Source: G963665405 sp963665405 (GTDB lineage Bacteria > Chloroflexota > Dehalococcoidia > Lucifugimonadales > G963665405). Taken from it: DNA of 64,000 nt. Shown here in pieces: positions 8,555 to 17,255 of the stretch. The stretch spans positions 1 through 64,000 of the forward strand of contig OY762261.2 of NCBI GenBank assembly GCA_963665405.2, written 5' to 3'. The translations under genes and the position numbers were made by a program. Each line of letters begins with the position of its first letter. Position 1 is the stretch's first letter. The notes below the pieces were generated by a model. It saw nothing but the letters and a program-made list of their open reading frames with translations. It ran no database searches and was not told where the DNA came from.

Positions 8555-9057
8555 ATCCCTTCGACCAAGGCCCACACGCCGAAGGGCTAACGCTAGCTCG
8601 ATTCATAATGGTCTTGAGCAGCATGTCTCCGTTGTTCATTCTGTGGGGTATCCGGGGCACAAACTTGATCCCTGCCTTGTATTTCGTTACTGGCTGTCTG
8701 GTGATGGCTGTACTACCGACAGCATTTCTGCTCTTTCGAGAGTTGCTCGCGAAAAGACAGAACGACATACGTTCACTTGTGATTGGGCGGACGGAGGACC
8801 ATAGGGGCCATGTCCTCGTCTATCTTTTCGCAATCCTCCTTCCATTCTATCGGCAGAACGTTGATAGTTGGAGGGATTTCTCCGCACTTGTAGCTGCGTT
8901 AGTGTTCATAGTATTTCTGTTTTGGCATCTGAACTATCATTATATGAACATACTCTTCGCAGTACGCGGATACCGTGTATTGAATGTAAGAGGTGGTCTC
9001 GTTTGTCTGAACAGCGCTGCCCGGTTTGATAAGTGGAATCGCGCTGCCGTGCGTTAG
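8551..9057 (+). CDS. Predicted four-helix membrane protein, 3' end replaced by IS3
   Basis: The ATG at 8551 overlaps the hsdS stop by four bases, so this was the last gene of the operon seen here. Four hydrophobic segments are evident (FIMVLSSMSPLFILWGI, LIPALYFVTGCLVMAVLPTA, VLVYLFAILLPFY, FSALVAALVFIVFLFWHLNY). Native sequence ends at VLNV (base 8988). The last 23 residues before the TAG are encoded by the left end of the IS3 copy. Small membrane proteins are common in defence operons as possible effectors or anchors, but nothing in the sequence shows a function. Confidence 0.7.
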   Translation: MNPFDQGPHAEGLTLARFIMVLSSMSPLFILWGIRGTNLIPALYFVTGCLVMAVLPTAFLLFRELLAKRQNDIRSLVIGRTEDHRGHVLVYLFAILLPFYRQNVDSWRDFSALVAALVFIVFLFWHLNYHYMNILFAVRGYRVLNVRGGLVCLNSAARFDKWNRAAVR

Positions 9058-9881
9058 GCCGCCGCGGACTCGGCAGGCGCTCTGTCAAAGAACTGGTCCG
9101 GCGTCATTCCCCCAAGGCTCGAATGGGGCCGTCCGGCATTGTAAAACTCGAAGTACCGCCCGAGTCCAGTTCTGGCTTCCGGGACCGATTCGTAGGCTCT
9201 CAGGTACACCTCCTCGTACTTGACGCTCTTCCACAGCCGTTCGACGAACACGTTATCCTTCCAGCTTCCCTTCCCGTCCATGCTGATCTGGATCCCATTG
9301 GCTTTCAGCAGGCCGGTGAAGGCGTCACTTGTGAACTGGCTTCCCTGATCTGTGTTGAATATCTCCGGCGCGCCGTGGCGTCCCAGGGATTCTTCGAGCG
9401 CCTCCACGCAGAAGTCTGTGTCCATTGTGACCGATACCCGCCAGGCCAGCACCTTGCGGCTATGCCAGTCCATCACTGCGGCTAGGTACACGAACCCCCT
9501 GGCCATCGGAATGTACGTGATATCCATTGCCCACACCTGGTTGGGCCTGCTCACCTCAAGCCCGCGCAGCAGGTACGGATACACCGTATGGTCGGGCCGT
9601 CGCCGGCTGGTGTTGGGCTTGCGGTACAGCGCCTCGATGCCCATCCGCCGCATCAGTGTGGCGATGTGTCTACGCCCGGAGGAGAGTCCCTCCTGGCGGA
9701 GCAGGCCTCGCATCATCCTACTGCCTGCAAACGGATACTCAAGGTGCAGCTCATCGATGCGGCGCATCAGTCCGAGACCGGCTTCGCCCACCGGCCGTGG
9801 CCGGTAGTAGATGCTCCCGCGGCTGATGCCCACTGCCTTTGCCTGGCGGGCGAGAGGCAGCTTGTGATCGCGGTCGATCAT
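9054..9881 (-). CDS. IS3-family transposase OrfB (DDE integrase), copy 1
   Basis: 275 residues. HTH_21 region at the N-terminus, then the rve integrase core: VWAMDITYIPMARGFVYLAA (first Asp), FNTDQGSQFTSDAF (second Asp), FVERLWKSVKYEEVYLRAYE (Glu) and the terminal YNAGRPHSSLGGMTPDQFF. It overlaps the stop of orfA by four bases, so expression may be by reinitiation or by frameshifting into an OrfAB fusion. It differs from copy 2 by one visible substitution (Gly for Arg in LSSGRRH). Confidence 0.95.
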   Translation of the reverse strand: MIDRDHKLPLARQAKAVGISRGSIYYRPRPVGEAGLGLMRRIDELHLEYPFAGSRMMRGLLRQEGLSSGRRHIATLMRRMGIEALYRKPNTSRRRPDHTVYPYLLRGLEVSRPNQVWAMDITYIPMARGFVYLAAVMDWHSRKVLAWRVSVTMDTDFCVEALEESLGRHGAPEIFNTDQGSQFTSDAFTGLLKANGIQISMDGKGSWKDNVFVERLWKSVKYEEVYLRAYESVPEARTGLGRYFEFYNAGRPHSSLGGMTPDQFFDRAPAESAAA

Positions 9882-10183
9882 CGCCTTGCGCCCGGCAATC
9901 CCGCCTTCGTGAGCGCGGCCTCTAAAAAATCGTTCTCCAACGCAAGCTCACCGATCTTGGCGTGAAGGACCTTCATATCTACCGGCTTTTCAGCCTGCCC
10001 TGTCCCGGCGCCAAATAACTGCGCCGCCCGATCCAGCAACTGGGTCTTCCACTGCGTGATCTGGTTCGGGTGCACATCGAACTGGCTTGCCAGCTCCGAA
10101 AGTGTCCGGTCGCCGCGCACTGCGGCAAGAGCCACCTTCGCCTTGAACTCTGCCGAGTGGTTACGGCGGGGTCGTCTGCTCAT
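9878..10183 (-). CDS. IS3-family OrfA (HTH protein), copy 1
   Basis: 101 residues with the typical transposase_8 HTH: RRNHSAEFKAKVALAAVRGD, LSELASQFDVHPNQITQWK, then a leucine-zipper-like helix (MKVLHAKIGELALENDFLE). It binds the element ends and is translated just ahead of orfB. The sequence is the same as copy 2 at the protein level. Confidence 0.93.
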   Translation of the reverse strand: MSRRPRRNHSAEFKAKVALAAVRGDRTLSELASQFDVHPNQITQWKTQLLDRAAQLFGAGTGQAEKPVDMKVLHAKIGELALENDFLEAALTKAGLPGARR

Positions 10184-10273
10184 CTCTCGCTCCTGTCTCC
10201 GAGAGCACTATCATGCCCTCAATCAGGCAGCGATTCCACTTATCCCCCTGTTCAGATTTCCGGAGCCACTTCT

Positions 10274-10303
10274 CAGGATGCCCTGGCTAACGAGGGCATC
10301 CTG
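10274..10303. repeat. Perfect 11-bp hairpin abutting the IS3 right end
   Basis: CAGGATGCCCT (10274-10284) and AGGGCATCCTG (10293-10303) are exact complements around an 8-base loop, and the first base is the first base outside the IS3 element. There is no T-tract after it on the plus strand. The remaining DNA up to the istB stop (10304-10579) holds no gene I can support. Confidence 0.55.
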
Positions 10304-10579
10304 GGCTTGAGCGTGATCCAGGTAACCGGTCGAGGGGTCCAGAGGGGCGTCCGAACCGGCGGCAGAGGAACCCAGAGCTACATGGCGAGCATGCTTCACC
10401 AGTCGAAGATCGAGATAGTGGTCAGCGATGCGGATACTCAGAAGACCTGTCAAGGGCGGAGTAACCTTAGGACACGGGGCGGAGGAAAAGTGTACCAGCC
10501 GGGCGTCGATGTTCAGCGAAAATGTCACCTAGACGGGGAGGTCAGTAGGAGCCGTTAACTGGAGTGAATGCGGCGGGGT

Positions 10580-11362
10580 TTATGCGTCAGCAGGATCGCT
10601 GGCAGCGCGCACGGCCTCGGCCTGCCGGCTCTGCTTGAGACGGTAGCTCTCGCCGTTCATCTCCGGGATGTGAACACGGTGAGTGAGGTGGTCTAGCAGG
10701 GCTCCGGTCAGCCTCTCAGAGCCGAAGACCTCGGTCAACTCGTCGAAGGGCAGATTTGTGGTGACCAGGATAGACCCTCTCTCGTATCTCTGGCTGAAGA
10801 CCTCGAAGAGGAGCTCGGCTCCGGTCTTGGAGAGTGGGACGAAGCCGAGTTCGTCGATGATGAGCAGCTTGAGACGGGCCAGCTTCTTCTGGAGGTTGAG
10901 CAGCCGTCGCTCGTCCCTGGCCTCAATCAGCTCGTGGACCAGCGAGGCGGCCGTGGTGAAGCCGACCGACAGTCCCCTCTGGCAGGCGGCGAGCCCCAGG
11001 CCGAGGGCCACGTGGGTCTTGCCGGTCCCGCTGTTGCCGACGGCGATGACGTTCTCACGCCGGTCTACGTACTCGCAGCGTGCCAGCTGCATGACCAGGT
11101 GCTTGTTCACCGACGGGATGGCCAGGAAGTCGAAGGTGTCGAGGCTCTTCGTGGCAGGGAAGCGAGCAGCCTTGATCCTGCGGTCCACCATGCGATGATG
11201 GCGGTCTATCAGCTCAAGCTCAGAGAGCCTCTGCAGGTAGCCCGGATGGTCTACGTCCTCAGCGGCACACTGAGAGGCCACCTTGCCGTACTCCCTCAGG
11301 AAGGTCGGCAGCTTCAGCTCCTTGAGGTGGTGCTCCAACAGCACCGTAGACCTCTCGCTCAC
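10580..11362 (-). CDS. istB: IS21-family helper ATPase IstB
   Basis: 260 residues from a GTG at 11362 that overlaps the istA stop (GTGA), the usual coupled arrangement. AAA+ ATPase of the DnaC/IstB type: GNSGTGKTH is the Walker A, LLIIDELGF the Walker B, and LVTTNLPFDEL the sensor 1 region. The C-terminus NGESYRLKQSR is typical. An upstream in-frame ATG exists, but it lies inside istA and adds residues unlike IstB. The gene itself looks intact. Confidence 0.92.
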   Translation of the reverse strand: MSERSTVLLEHHLKELKLPTFLREYGKVASQCAAEDVDHPGYLQRLSELELIDRHHRMVDRRIKAARFPATKSLDTFDFLAIPSVNKHLVMQLARCEYVDRRENVIAVGNSGTGKTHVALGLGLAACQRGLSVGFTTAASLVHELIEARDERRLLNLQKKLARLKLLIIDELGFVPLSKTGAELLFEVFSQRYERGSILVTTNLPFDELTEVFGSERLTGALLDHLTHRVHIPEMNGESYRLKQSRQAEAVRAASDPADA

Positions 11363-12860
11363 CGCCCGCTCCCCGGCATGAGCGCCATGTAGTCCCTGGC
11401 TGCTGTCCTGGTCACGCTGACCCTGGGCAGATAGGGATACAGCTGTAGGTCGAGTCTCTGGGGACGACCCTCCACTCTGCACAGCACCAGGTGCTTGACG
11501 GCGTCGAAGCTTATGGCGCCGAGCCTGAGGGCATCCCGCACACCCTCGTACACCTCCTCCTTGCGGAAGCTCTCCATCAACCGCAGCACCTGCACGAACT
11601 CACGCTTGCCGCGCCTGCCCATCCTCGACTCCAGCAGCCGCCTCAGCACGCCGAACTCCTCCGGCAACTCCCACCCGGCAAGCGGAGCAGCCTGGTCCAG
11701 CGCTCCCGTCTTGCGCTCCAGCAGCGGCAGGTAGTGCACCGGGTCGAACACGAAGTCGTCGCGTTCGTATGAGCGCCTGTGCCGGGCTATCACCTCTGCC
11801 CCGCAGCTGATCACCACCTCACCCACATAGCCTCGCACCACAACTTCCATGTGACCGTAGGCCACGGGCACCGAGTAGTCGTTGGTACGGTACCGCACCA
11901 GGGACAGGGAGCTGACACGGCTCACGTGCTTGTCGCTGGCGTCGTAGGGCACGGTGGGGAGCGGCAGCAGGGCCTCCAGGTCACGCTCCATCCGCTGGCC
12001 TATCGTCTCCTCGTGCCCACGCAACCGTCTCCCCAGCCGTTCCAGGCACCTCTCCTCCAGGTAGGCGTTGAGGGCATCGAAGCTCTCGAACGACGGCACT
12101 GGCACCAGGAAGTTCCGACGAGCATATCCCACCAACCCCTCCACCTTGCCCTTGTCGTTACCCTTGCCGGGACGGCCGAACCGATCCTCGAACAGGTAGT
12201 GCGACACGAGCTCGGAGAACACACGAGTACGCCGGCGCCGGCCGTCTCCCAGGATCTTCGCCACCGCCAACCTCGTGTTGTCGTACACGATGCTCCGGGG
12301 CACACCGCCCAGGAATGAGAACGCCGAGACGTGACCGTCGCAGAACGCCTCGGTCGTCTCTGCGGGGTAGGCCTTGACGAAGCACGCGTCGCTGTGGGGA
12401 AGGTCCAGCACGAAGTAGTGGATGGTCTGCTCCACTCCGCCGATCACCGCCTTCGCCTGGCCGAAGTCGCACTGGGCATCTCTCCCGCGGGAAGGGACAG
12501 CGGAACGTACATCTCCCGTGTCCGGCGACGATGCTCGCGCACGTAGTCCTTGACTATCGTGTACTTGCCGGTGAAGCTGTGCTCCGCTCTCAGGCGCTCG
12601 TAGATACGCTTCGCAGTGTGGCGCTGCTTCTTCGGAAGACTACGGTCCTCCTCCAGGATCCGGTCGATCACCCCACGGTACGGGTCCAGCTTGGGACGAC
12701 GGGGAGGTGACTGCCGACGGTACCCGGGAGGCACGGAGTGCTCCAGCATCTTGCGCACCGTGTCCCGGTGCAAACCGAACACCCGGGCAGCCTCACGGCT
12801 GCTCATCCCCTCCACCATGCAGGCCCGGCGTACTCGCACGTATAGATCCACCTTGTACAT
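11359..12860 (-). pseudogene. istA: IS21-family transposase IstA, frameshifted
   Basis: The N-terminal frame starts at the ATG at 12860 (GGAAGG about 9 bases upstream), with HTH regions SSREAARVFGLHRDTVRKML and YVREHRRRTREMYVPLSLPA. It runs out of frame right after PAGE. The continuation, which should read QCDFGQAKAVIGGVEQ and carries the first catalytic Asp, lies in another frame and runs through IVYDNTRLAVAK and GNDKGKVEGLVGYARRNFL to 11359. Two extra bases (12478-12479, or equivalently one missing base) separate the frames. Either the gene is dead, there is a sequence error, or frameshifting is used. IS21 elements are not known for the last. Confidence 0.85.
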
Positions 12861-12997
12861 CCTTACACCTTCCATCGAGTTCTCTACGAACCCTATGGAA
12901 GGCGGCGGGTGGCACACTTTTCAAGCGCCCCTCCTCAACGCTCAACCCCGCCTCGCCGGTACATTATCTCTCCGCCGTTTATGTCGTTGTTCTACGA

Positions 12998-14608
12998 TTA
13001 TGTCAGTAGCTAACTGGTCAGCGAAAATGTCATCCCATGGAAGGAGTGACATTGACGCAGAAGGAGCAGACGAGACTTCAGGTGCTCAACAGCGTTCTGG
13101 CAGATCAGGTGCCGGTATGTCGGGCGGCCGAGGTCCTGGGAGTGAGCGAACGCCACATGAGGCGTATTCTGGCGGCCTATAGGAAGGAGGGCGCCGCCGC
13201 ACTCGCCCACGGGAATCGTGGCCGCCGACCGGCCAACACCACGACGGAGACCAAGATGACTTACGTGGTGCAGCTGGCCCGCACTCGCTACGCTGGAACG
13301 AACCATACGGATCTGACCGAGTTGTTGATGGAACGGGAGGGGATCGACCTGAGCCGCTCTACGGTGCGCCGCATCCTGGTCAGCGCCGGCATGGACAGCC
13401 CCCCCGGCCGCCGTAGACTTCCCAGACACTGTGTCCGGCGCGAACGCATGGCCCAAGAAGGGATGCTGCTGCAGATAGCTGCAGATAGATGGGAGCCACC
13501 ATCGGTGGCTGGGGGAACAAGGACCACGGTTCGTCCTGCTGTTGGCCGTGGACGACGCCACCGGCACTGTGCCTGACGCTCTGTTCAGCCAGGAGGAGGA
13601 CACCCGCGGCTACTTCCTTCTCATGGAGGGGTTGATCCGGCAATGCGGGATACCGCTGGCCGTCTACAGCGACCGACACGCGGTCTTCAAGCATACTGGA
13701 GAGCCTCGCCAGAAGCCGGCCGGGCCAACCCAGTTCGCCCGCGCCATAGAGGAGTTGGGGATACGCCAGATATTCGCCGGGTCACCGCAGGCGAAGGGCC
13801 GGGTCGAGCGGACGGCGGGGACATTCCAGGACCGGCTGGTGGCCGAGCTGCACCTGGCGGGCATCACCACCATCGACGAGGCCAATGAAGTCCTGCACCG
13901 CTTCCTGCCGCGCTTCAACGAGAAGTTCGGGGTTCCGGCAGAGCACTCAAGCGTTGCTTACCGTCCTATGGAGTCATCGGTGGCCCTGGACCAGATACTC
14001 TGCTTCAAGCACCGCCGCAAGGTGGCCAGGGACAACACCGTCAAGTACAACTGGCGTACCTTGCAGCTGCTGCCTGGTAAGGAGCGGCCTAGCTACGCCG
14101 GAGCGCAGCTGGAGGTCCATGAGGGCCTGGACGGTCAGCTCCTCGTGCAGTACCGGGGACGCACGATCCCCACACAGGAGGCGCCGCCGCGCCCTGGAGT
14201 TCTCCGTGCCTCCAATGGTTCTCTCCGATATGGCCCCGGCCTTGACCGTAGGGTCAACGGCGTGGGCAGCCACCCCAAGGAGAGCTTGGCATCCCTCGAC
14301 GCCATCGAGGCCGACAGCGCCACATTGAACGGCGGCGGCAGAGTTCGCAAGCCTCCGGCATCGCCACGCAGGAAACCCACGCCGCGACAGAGGGTTCGGT
14401 GGAAGGCCGTGCAGCAGGCTAAGCTTCGGGGCCTCTCCATTCGGGCAATCGCCAGGGAGTTGGGCATCCACAGGAACACGGTCCGCAAGTACGCCGAAGC
14501 CAAGAGCCCGCCCATGATGCGCACCAGGGGCAGGTCCCGCGTATCACAGTCCGATGGTATGACAGCGGCCTAGATGGACATTTTTCCTGACCACTTAGGC
14601 GGACATAG
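12998..14608 (+). mobile_element. ISNCY (IS1202-like) element
   Basis: About 1.6 kb. The left end TTATGTCAG...GGTCAGCGAAAATGTC (12998-13031) matches the complement of the right end, CTATGTCCG...GGTCAGGAAAAATGTC (14577-14608), as an imperfect inverted repeat. It holds one transposase gene on the plus strand, broken by a short duplication. No target duplication was recognised. Confidence 0.72.
13037..14573 (+). pseudogene. ISNCY/IS1202-type transposase disrupted by a 10-bp tandem duplication
   Basis: The first frame begins LTQKEQTRLQVLNSVLADQ with an HTH (RAAEVLGVSERHMRRILAAY) and runs to EGMLLQI. The sequence GCTGCAGATA is then present twice in tandem (13468-13477 and 13478-13487). Removing one copy restores a single frame reading LLQIDGSHHRWLGEQGP, with the first catalytic Asp, followed by AVDDATGTV, IRQIFAGSPQAKGRVERTAG and YNWRTLQLLPG. 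A second HTH lies at the C-terminus (LSIRAIARELGIHRNTVRKY). Start near 13037 with AAGGAG just upstream. The element is probably immobile without help. Confidence 0.85.
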
Positions 14609-15042
14609 TCGCTGGACATCGACACAGGTCAGTGGGCCTGGAGGCGGCTGGAAGTGATGGTGCCAAGGCCTCCGGTTAGCAGAGTGCCGATCGCTAACCC
14701 CAGACGACCTATCCCTAAAAGTTCCAGTTGCCATCCTTCCTGCCGCCCGACCGGGAAGACATCTGTCAAGGATTCATCCCTGACCTGGTAGTCTCCCAAC
14801 GGCAACCCGGAATTCACCACCGTGCTCAAGGTGGTGCGCACCCTAGGCCGGCTTCGTGCCGCCACCCGCGTGACGTGCCACGGCGAATAAGGAACGCATT
14901 GTGAGGGCGCTGCCATCGACAAACCGTGTGAAAGTCTGTAACCTCACCATACGGCCTCATCAGACCTGCATGGTAAAATTGATGTGGCGGAAGCGCATCA
15001 GCTTTGACATGAGACGGATCAATTGTTTCAAAAGGATCTGAC
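14609..15042. other. Non-coding stretch upstream of the lipoprotein gene
   Basis: About 430 bases between the ISNCY right end and the GTG at 15043. No credible gene or RNA was seen. AAAGGA just before 15043 is the ribosome site for the next gene. Confidence 0.5.
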
Positions 15043-17142
15043 GTGAAAAAGGAATTCTGTCTGGTAATCGCGATAGTTCTGATAGCTGCAGCCCTCGTTG
15101 GCTGCAGCAACGACTCCGCAATGACGCAGCAGCCGCCCACAGTTACAGAGCCTGCCCCAACGGCCGAACCGACTTCCACACCGACCGTCGTCCCTACGCC
15201 CACGGCTACGCCGACGCCCACACGCGCGCCAACTCCCACGGCAACGACCCCACCGGACACCACGTCCAAGATCGACCGGGATGTCGAGATCGAAGGCGAT
15301 ATAGACCTTCCTCCGGATTGCTTGCCCGGCGGCATGCTCGGCGATGCCGCAACGGTCTCTTCATGCAACGCGCAGGCCATGCAGCAGGTTGAGAGCTTCT
15401 CTTTCGACGGGGAGTTCAATCTGCTGGCTATCTTCCCTGTGGAAGGCGTTGGAGAGGAGGGCTCCATACGGATAAGCGGCGCTATTGTCCTGCCGGACAG
15501 GTTCAGATTCAAGATATCCCTGAACCCCGACAGTGAGATGATCGAGATGAACGGGGTGGTCATAGGAGAGGACAGCTACATCCGGGACCCTGAATCAAAC
15601 CAGTGGTTCAAGGGGAGTCCTCCTGACTCTGATTTCCTGGTCGTCCTGCCGCTGGTCGGATTACTTTACCTGCCGAACGACGCTAGCGCGACTCTGAACG
15701 AATCCATAGACCTTGACGATGGGACCAGAGGCTACCTTCTTGTCTCTGATCAGACCGGTCAGGAAAGCGGGATGGAGGGACTCGGGCTCCTAGGCGGCAA
15801 CCTTATCAGGGTTGTGGGCGCCGATGACTTCCTGACCAGGGAGATCAGGATTGTTGTTGAAGGCGTGGACGATGAGGCGCGCGATCTCATAACCATCAGA
15901 TACCACGGCTACAACGAGCCGCTTGAGATAGAACCGCCTGCGAAGTACTTAACGTTTCCGGATGACTCGATGGGGTCCGGATATCTGGGAGCGGTGGAAG
16001 TGGCCCGAGGCGAGGCTATCCAGATACGTTCGATGCACGTCCTAACAGGGCTTGGCGACTTGGGTGCCCCGAGCCAACGCGGCGTGGCGATGGCCTTGGC
16101 GGACTATGGCCCTATCAAAGGGCACGGTGTCTCGATGGGCACCGGGCTCGACTCACTCTGCACCGAGGAAGGCGGGCGTGCCGCCGCCGATGCGGTGATC
16201 GGCGACCCACGAGTCGTCGGCGTCATCGGCACGTCCTGCTCGGTCGCCGCCACAGCCGCCTCGCCGATCCTCAGCGAGGCTGGCCTGGTGATGATCTCTT
16301 CCTCCAATACGGCCCCCTCCCTGACCTCCGACCTTCGTGGCAACGCCGGTTCCAACTACCACCCTGGCTACTACCGGACCGCCAGCAACGATCTGCACGA
16401 GGCGCGCGCAGTCGCGCAGTTCGCCTACAACGATCTCGGCCTGCGCAGGATGGCGGCCATCCACGACGGCGACCCCTACACCACCGGCCTGACCGGCGCC
16501 TTCACCACCGCGTTCAGGGAGCTTGGCGGCTCGGTCGCCGTCGCATCTGTCAGCAGGGGTGACACGGACATGGTCCCCGTCCTCACCCAACTTGCGGCTG
16601 GCAGTCCAGACGGCCTCTTCTTTCCGCTGTTCCAGGAAGAAGGCTCTGCCATCATCCGGCAGGTCGGCCAGATCGCTGGGCTTGAGGACGTCACGCTGAT
16701 TGGCGGCGCGGCCCTGCTGGTCTCCGAGTTCCTGGCCATCCCCGAGTCGGAGGGCGTCTACTTCCCAGGTCCGGAGTCGAGCTTCGGCGGCAACACGAAC
16801 GAGGCGACCGGCAAGAGCGGCGATGCGCTCGTCGCCGACTATCGAGAGCGGTACGGCGAGGCGTCCACATCCGCGTATCTGGCCCACGCCTACGACGCGG
16901 CCACGATGCTCCTCCGCGCGATCGACGAGGTCGCTGTTGTCGACGGAGATACGCTGTACATCGACCGGGCCAGGCTCCGGGAGGCGCTGGCCGGAGTTGC
17001 CGGCTTCAGGGGTATCATCGGGGTCATCTCCTGTGACGAGTTCGGCGACTGCGGCACCGGTCGCGTACAAATAGCGCACCACACCGATTCCGGCGTCACC
17101 GACATTGCGGGGCTACCCGTTGTCTACAGCTACGCGCCCTGA
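15043..17142 (+). CDS. Lipoprotein: LppX-like domain fused to a Leu/Ile/Val-type periplasmic binding domain
   Basis: 699 residues from a GTG with AAAGGA upstream. Signal peptide with lipobox LVGC (Cys21), then a Thr/Pro-rich spacer (about residues 30-75, TPTPT repeats) that would hold the domains off the membrane. Residues about 105-310 look like the LppX/LprG or LolA-like lipid-binding fold (FSFDGEFNLLAIFPVEGVGE, RFRFKISLNPDSEMIEMNG, SYIRDPESNQWFKG). Residues about 320-695 are a type 1 periplasmic-binding fold: ADAVIGDPRVVGVIGTSCS, MISSSNTAPSLTSDL, AYDAATMLLRAIDEV. Extracellular solute capture is the likely role. No transporter permease is nearby, so it may act as a sensor or as a component of a distant ABC importer. 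Confidence 0.78.
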   Translation: MKKEFCLVIAIVLIAAALVGCSNDSAMTQQPPTVTEPAPTAEPTSTPTVVPTPTATPTPTRAPTPTATTPPDTTSKIDRDVEIEGDIDLPPDCLPGGMLGDAATVSSCNAQAMQQVESFSFDGEFNLLAIFPVEGVGEEGSIRISGAIVLPDRFRFKISLNPDSEMIEMNGVVIGEDSYIRDPESNQWFKGSPPDSDFLVVLPLVGLLYLPNDASATLNESIDLDDGTRGYLLVSDQTGQESGMEGLGLLGGNLIRVVGADDFLTREIRIVVEGVDDEARDLITIRYHGYNEPLEIEPPAKYLTFPDDSMGSGYLGAVEVARGEAIQIRSMHVLTGLGDLGAPSQRGVAMALADYGPIKGHGVSMGTGLDSLCTEEGGRAAADAVIGDPRVVGVIGTSCSVAATAASPILSEAGLVMISSSNTAPSLTSDLRGNAGSNYHPGYYRTASNDLHEARAVAQFAYNDLGLRRMAAIHDGDPYTTGLTGAFTTAFRELGGSVAVASVSRGDTDMVPVLTQLAAGSPDGLFFPLFQEEGSAIIRQVGQIAGLEDVTLIGGAALLVSEFLAIPESEGVYFPGPESSFGGNTNEATGKSGDALVADYRERYGEASTSAYLAHAYDAATMLLRAIDEVAVVDGDTLYIDRARLREALAGVAGFRGIIGVISCDEFGDCGTGRVQIAHHTDSGVTDIAGLPVVYSYAP

Positions 17143-17255
17143 TTTGCCAACCTGCGTCGTGGCAGGATTACTCCGCGGGGGCGTGCCCTACCGTCCCCAC
17201 GTGGCATATGACGAGGTCGGAGGCCGCGGATCTACCTAACGAAGGAGGCAAGCAG

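Larger units (their letters stand above)
8989..10273 (-). mobile_element. IS3-family insertion sequence, copy 1
   Basis: A 1285-bp element whose limits were set by comparison with the second copy at 48346-49630; the sequences are shared exactly from AGAGGTGG to CCACTTCT. The ends are imperfect inverted repeats (AGAGGTGGTCTCG against AGAAGTGGCTCCG, both with TCTGAACAG further in). It carries orfA and orfB on the minus strand. The flanking triplets of this copy do not match each other (GTA left, CAG right). Confidence 0.92.
10490..12925 (-). mobile_element. IS21-family element (istA-istB), ends approximate
   Basis: The element is defined by the istA and istB pair on the minus strand. Partial inverted repeats are visible outside the genes: GGAAAAGTGTACCA near 10491 and the complement of TGAAAAGTGTGCCACC near 12912. 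IS21 ends carry several such repeats, so the true tips may lie somewhat further out. No target duplication was identified. Confidence 0.7.
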
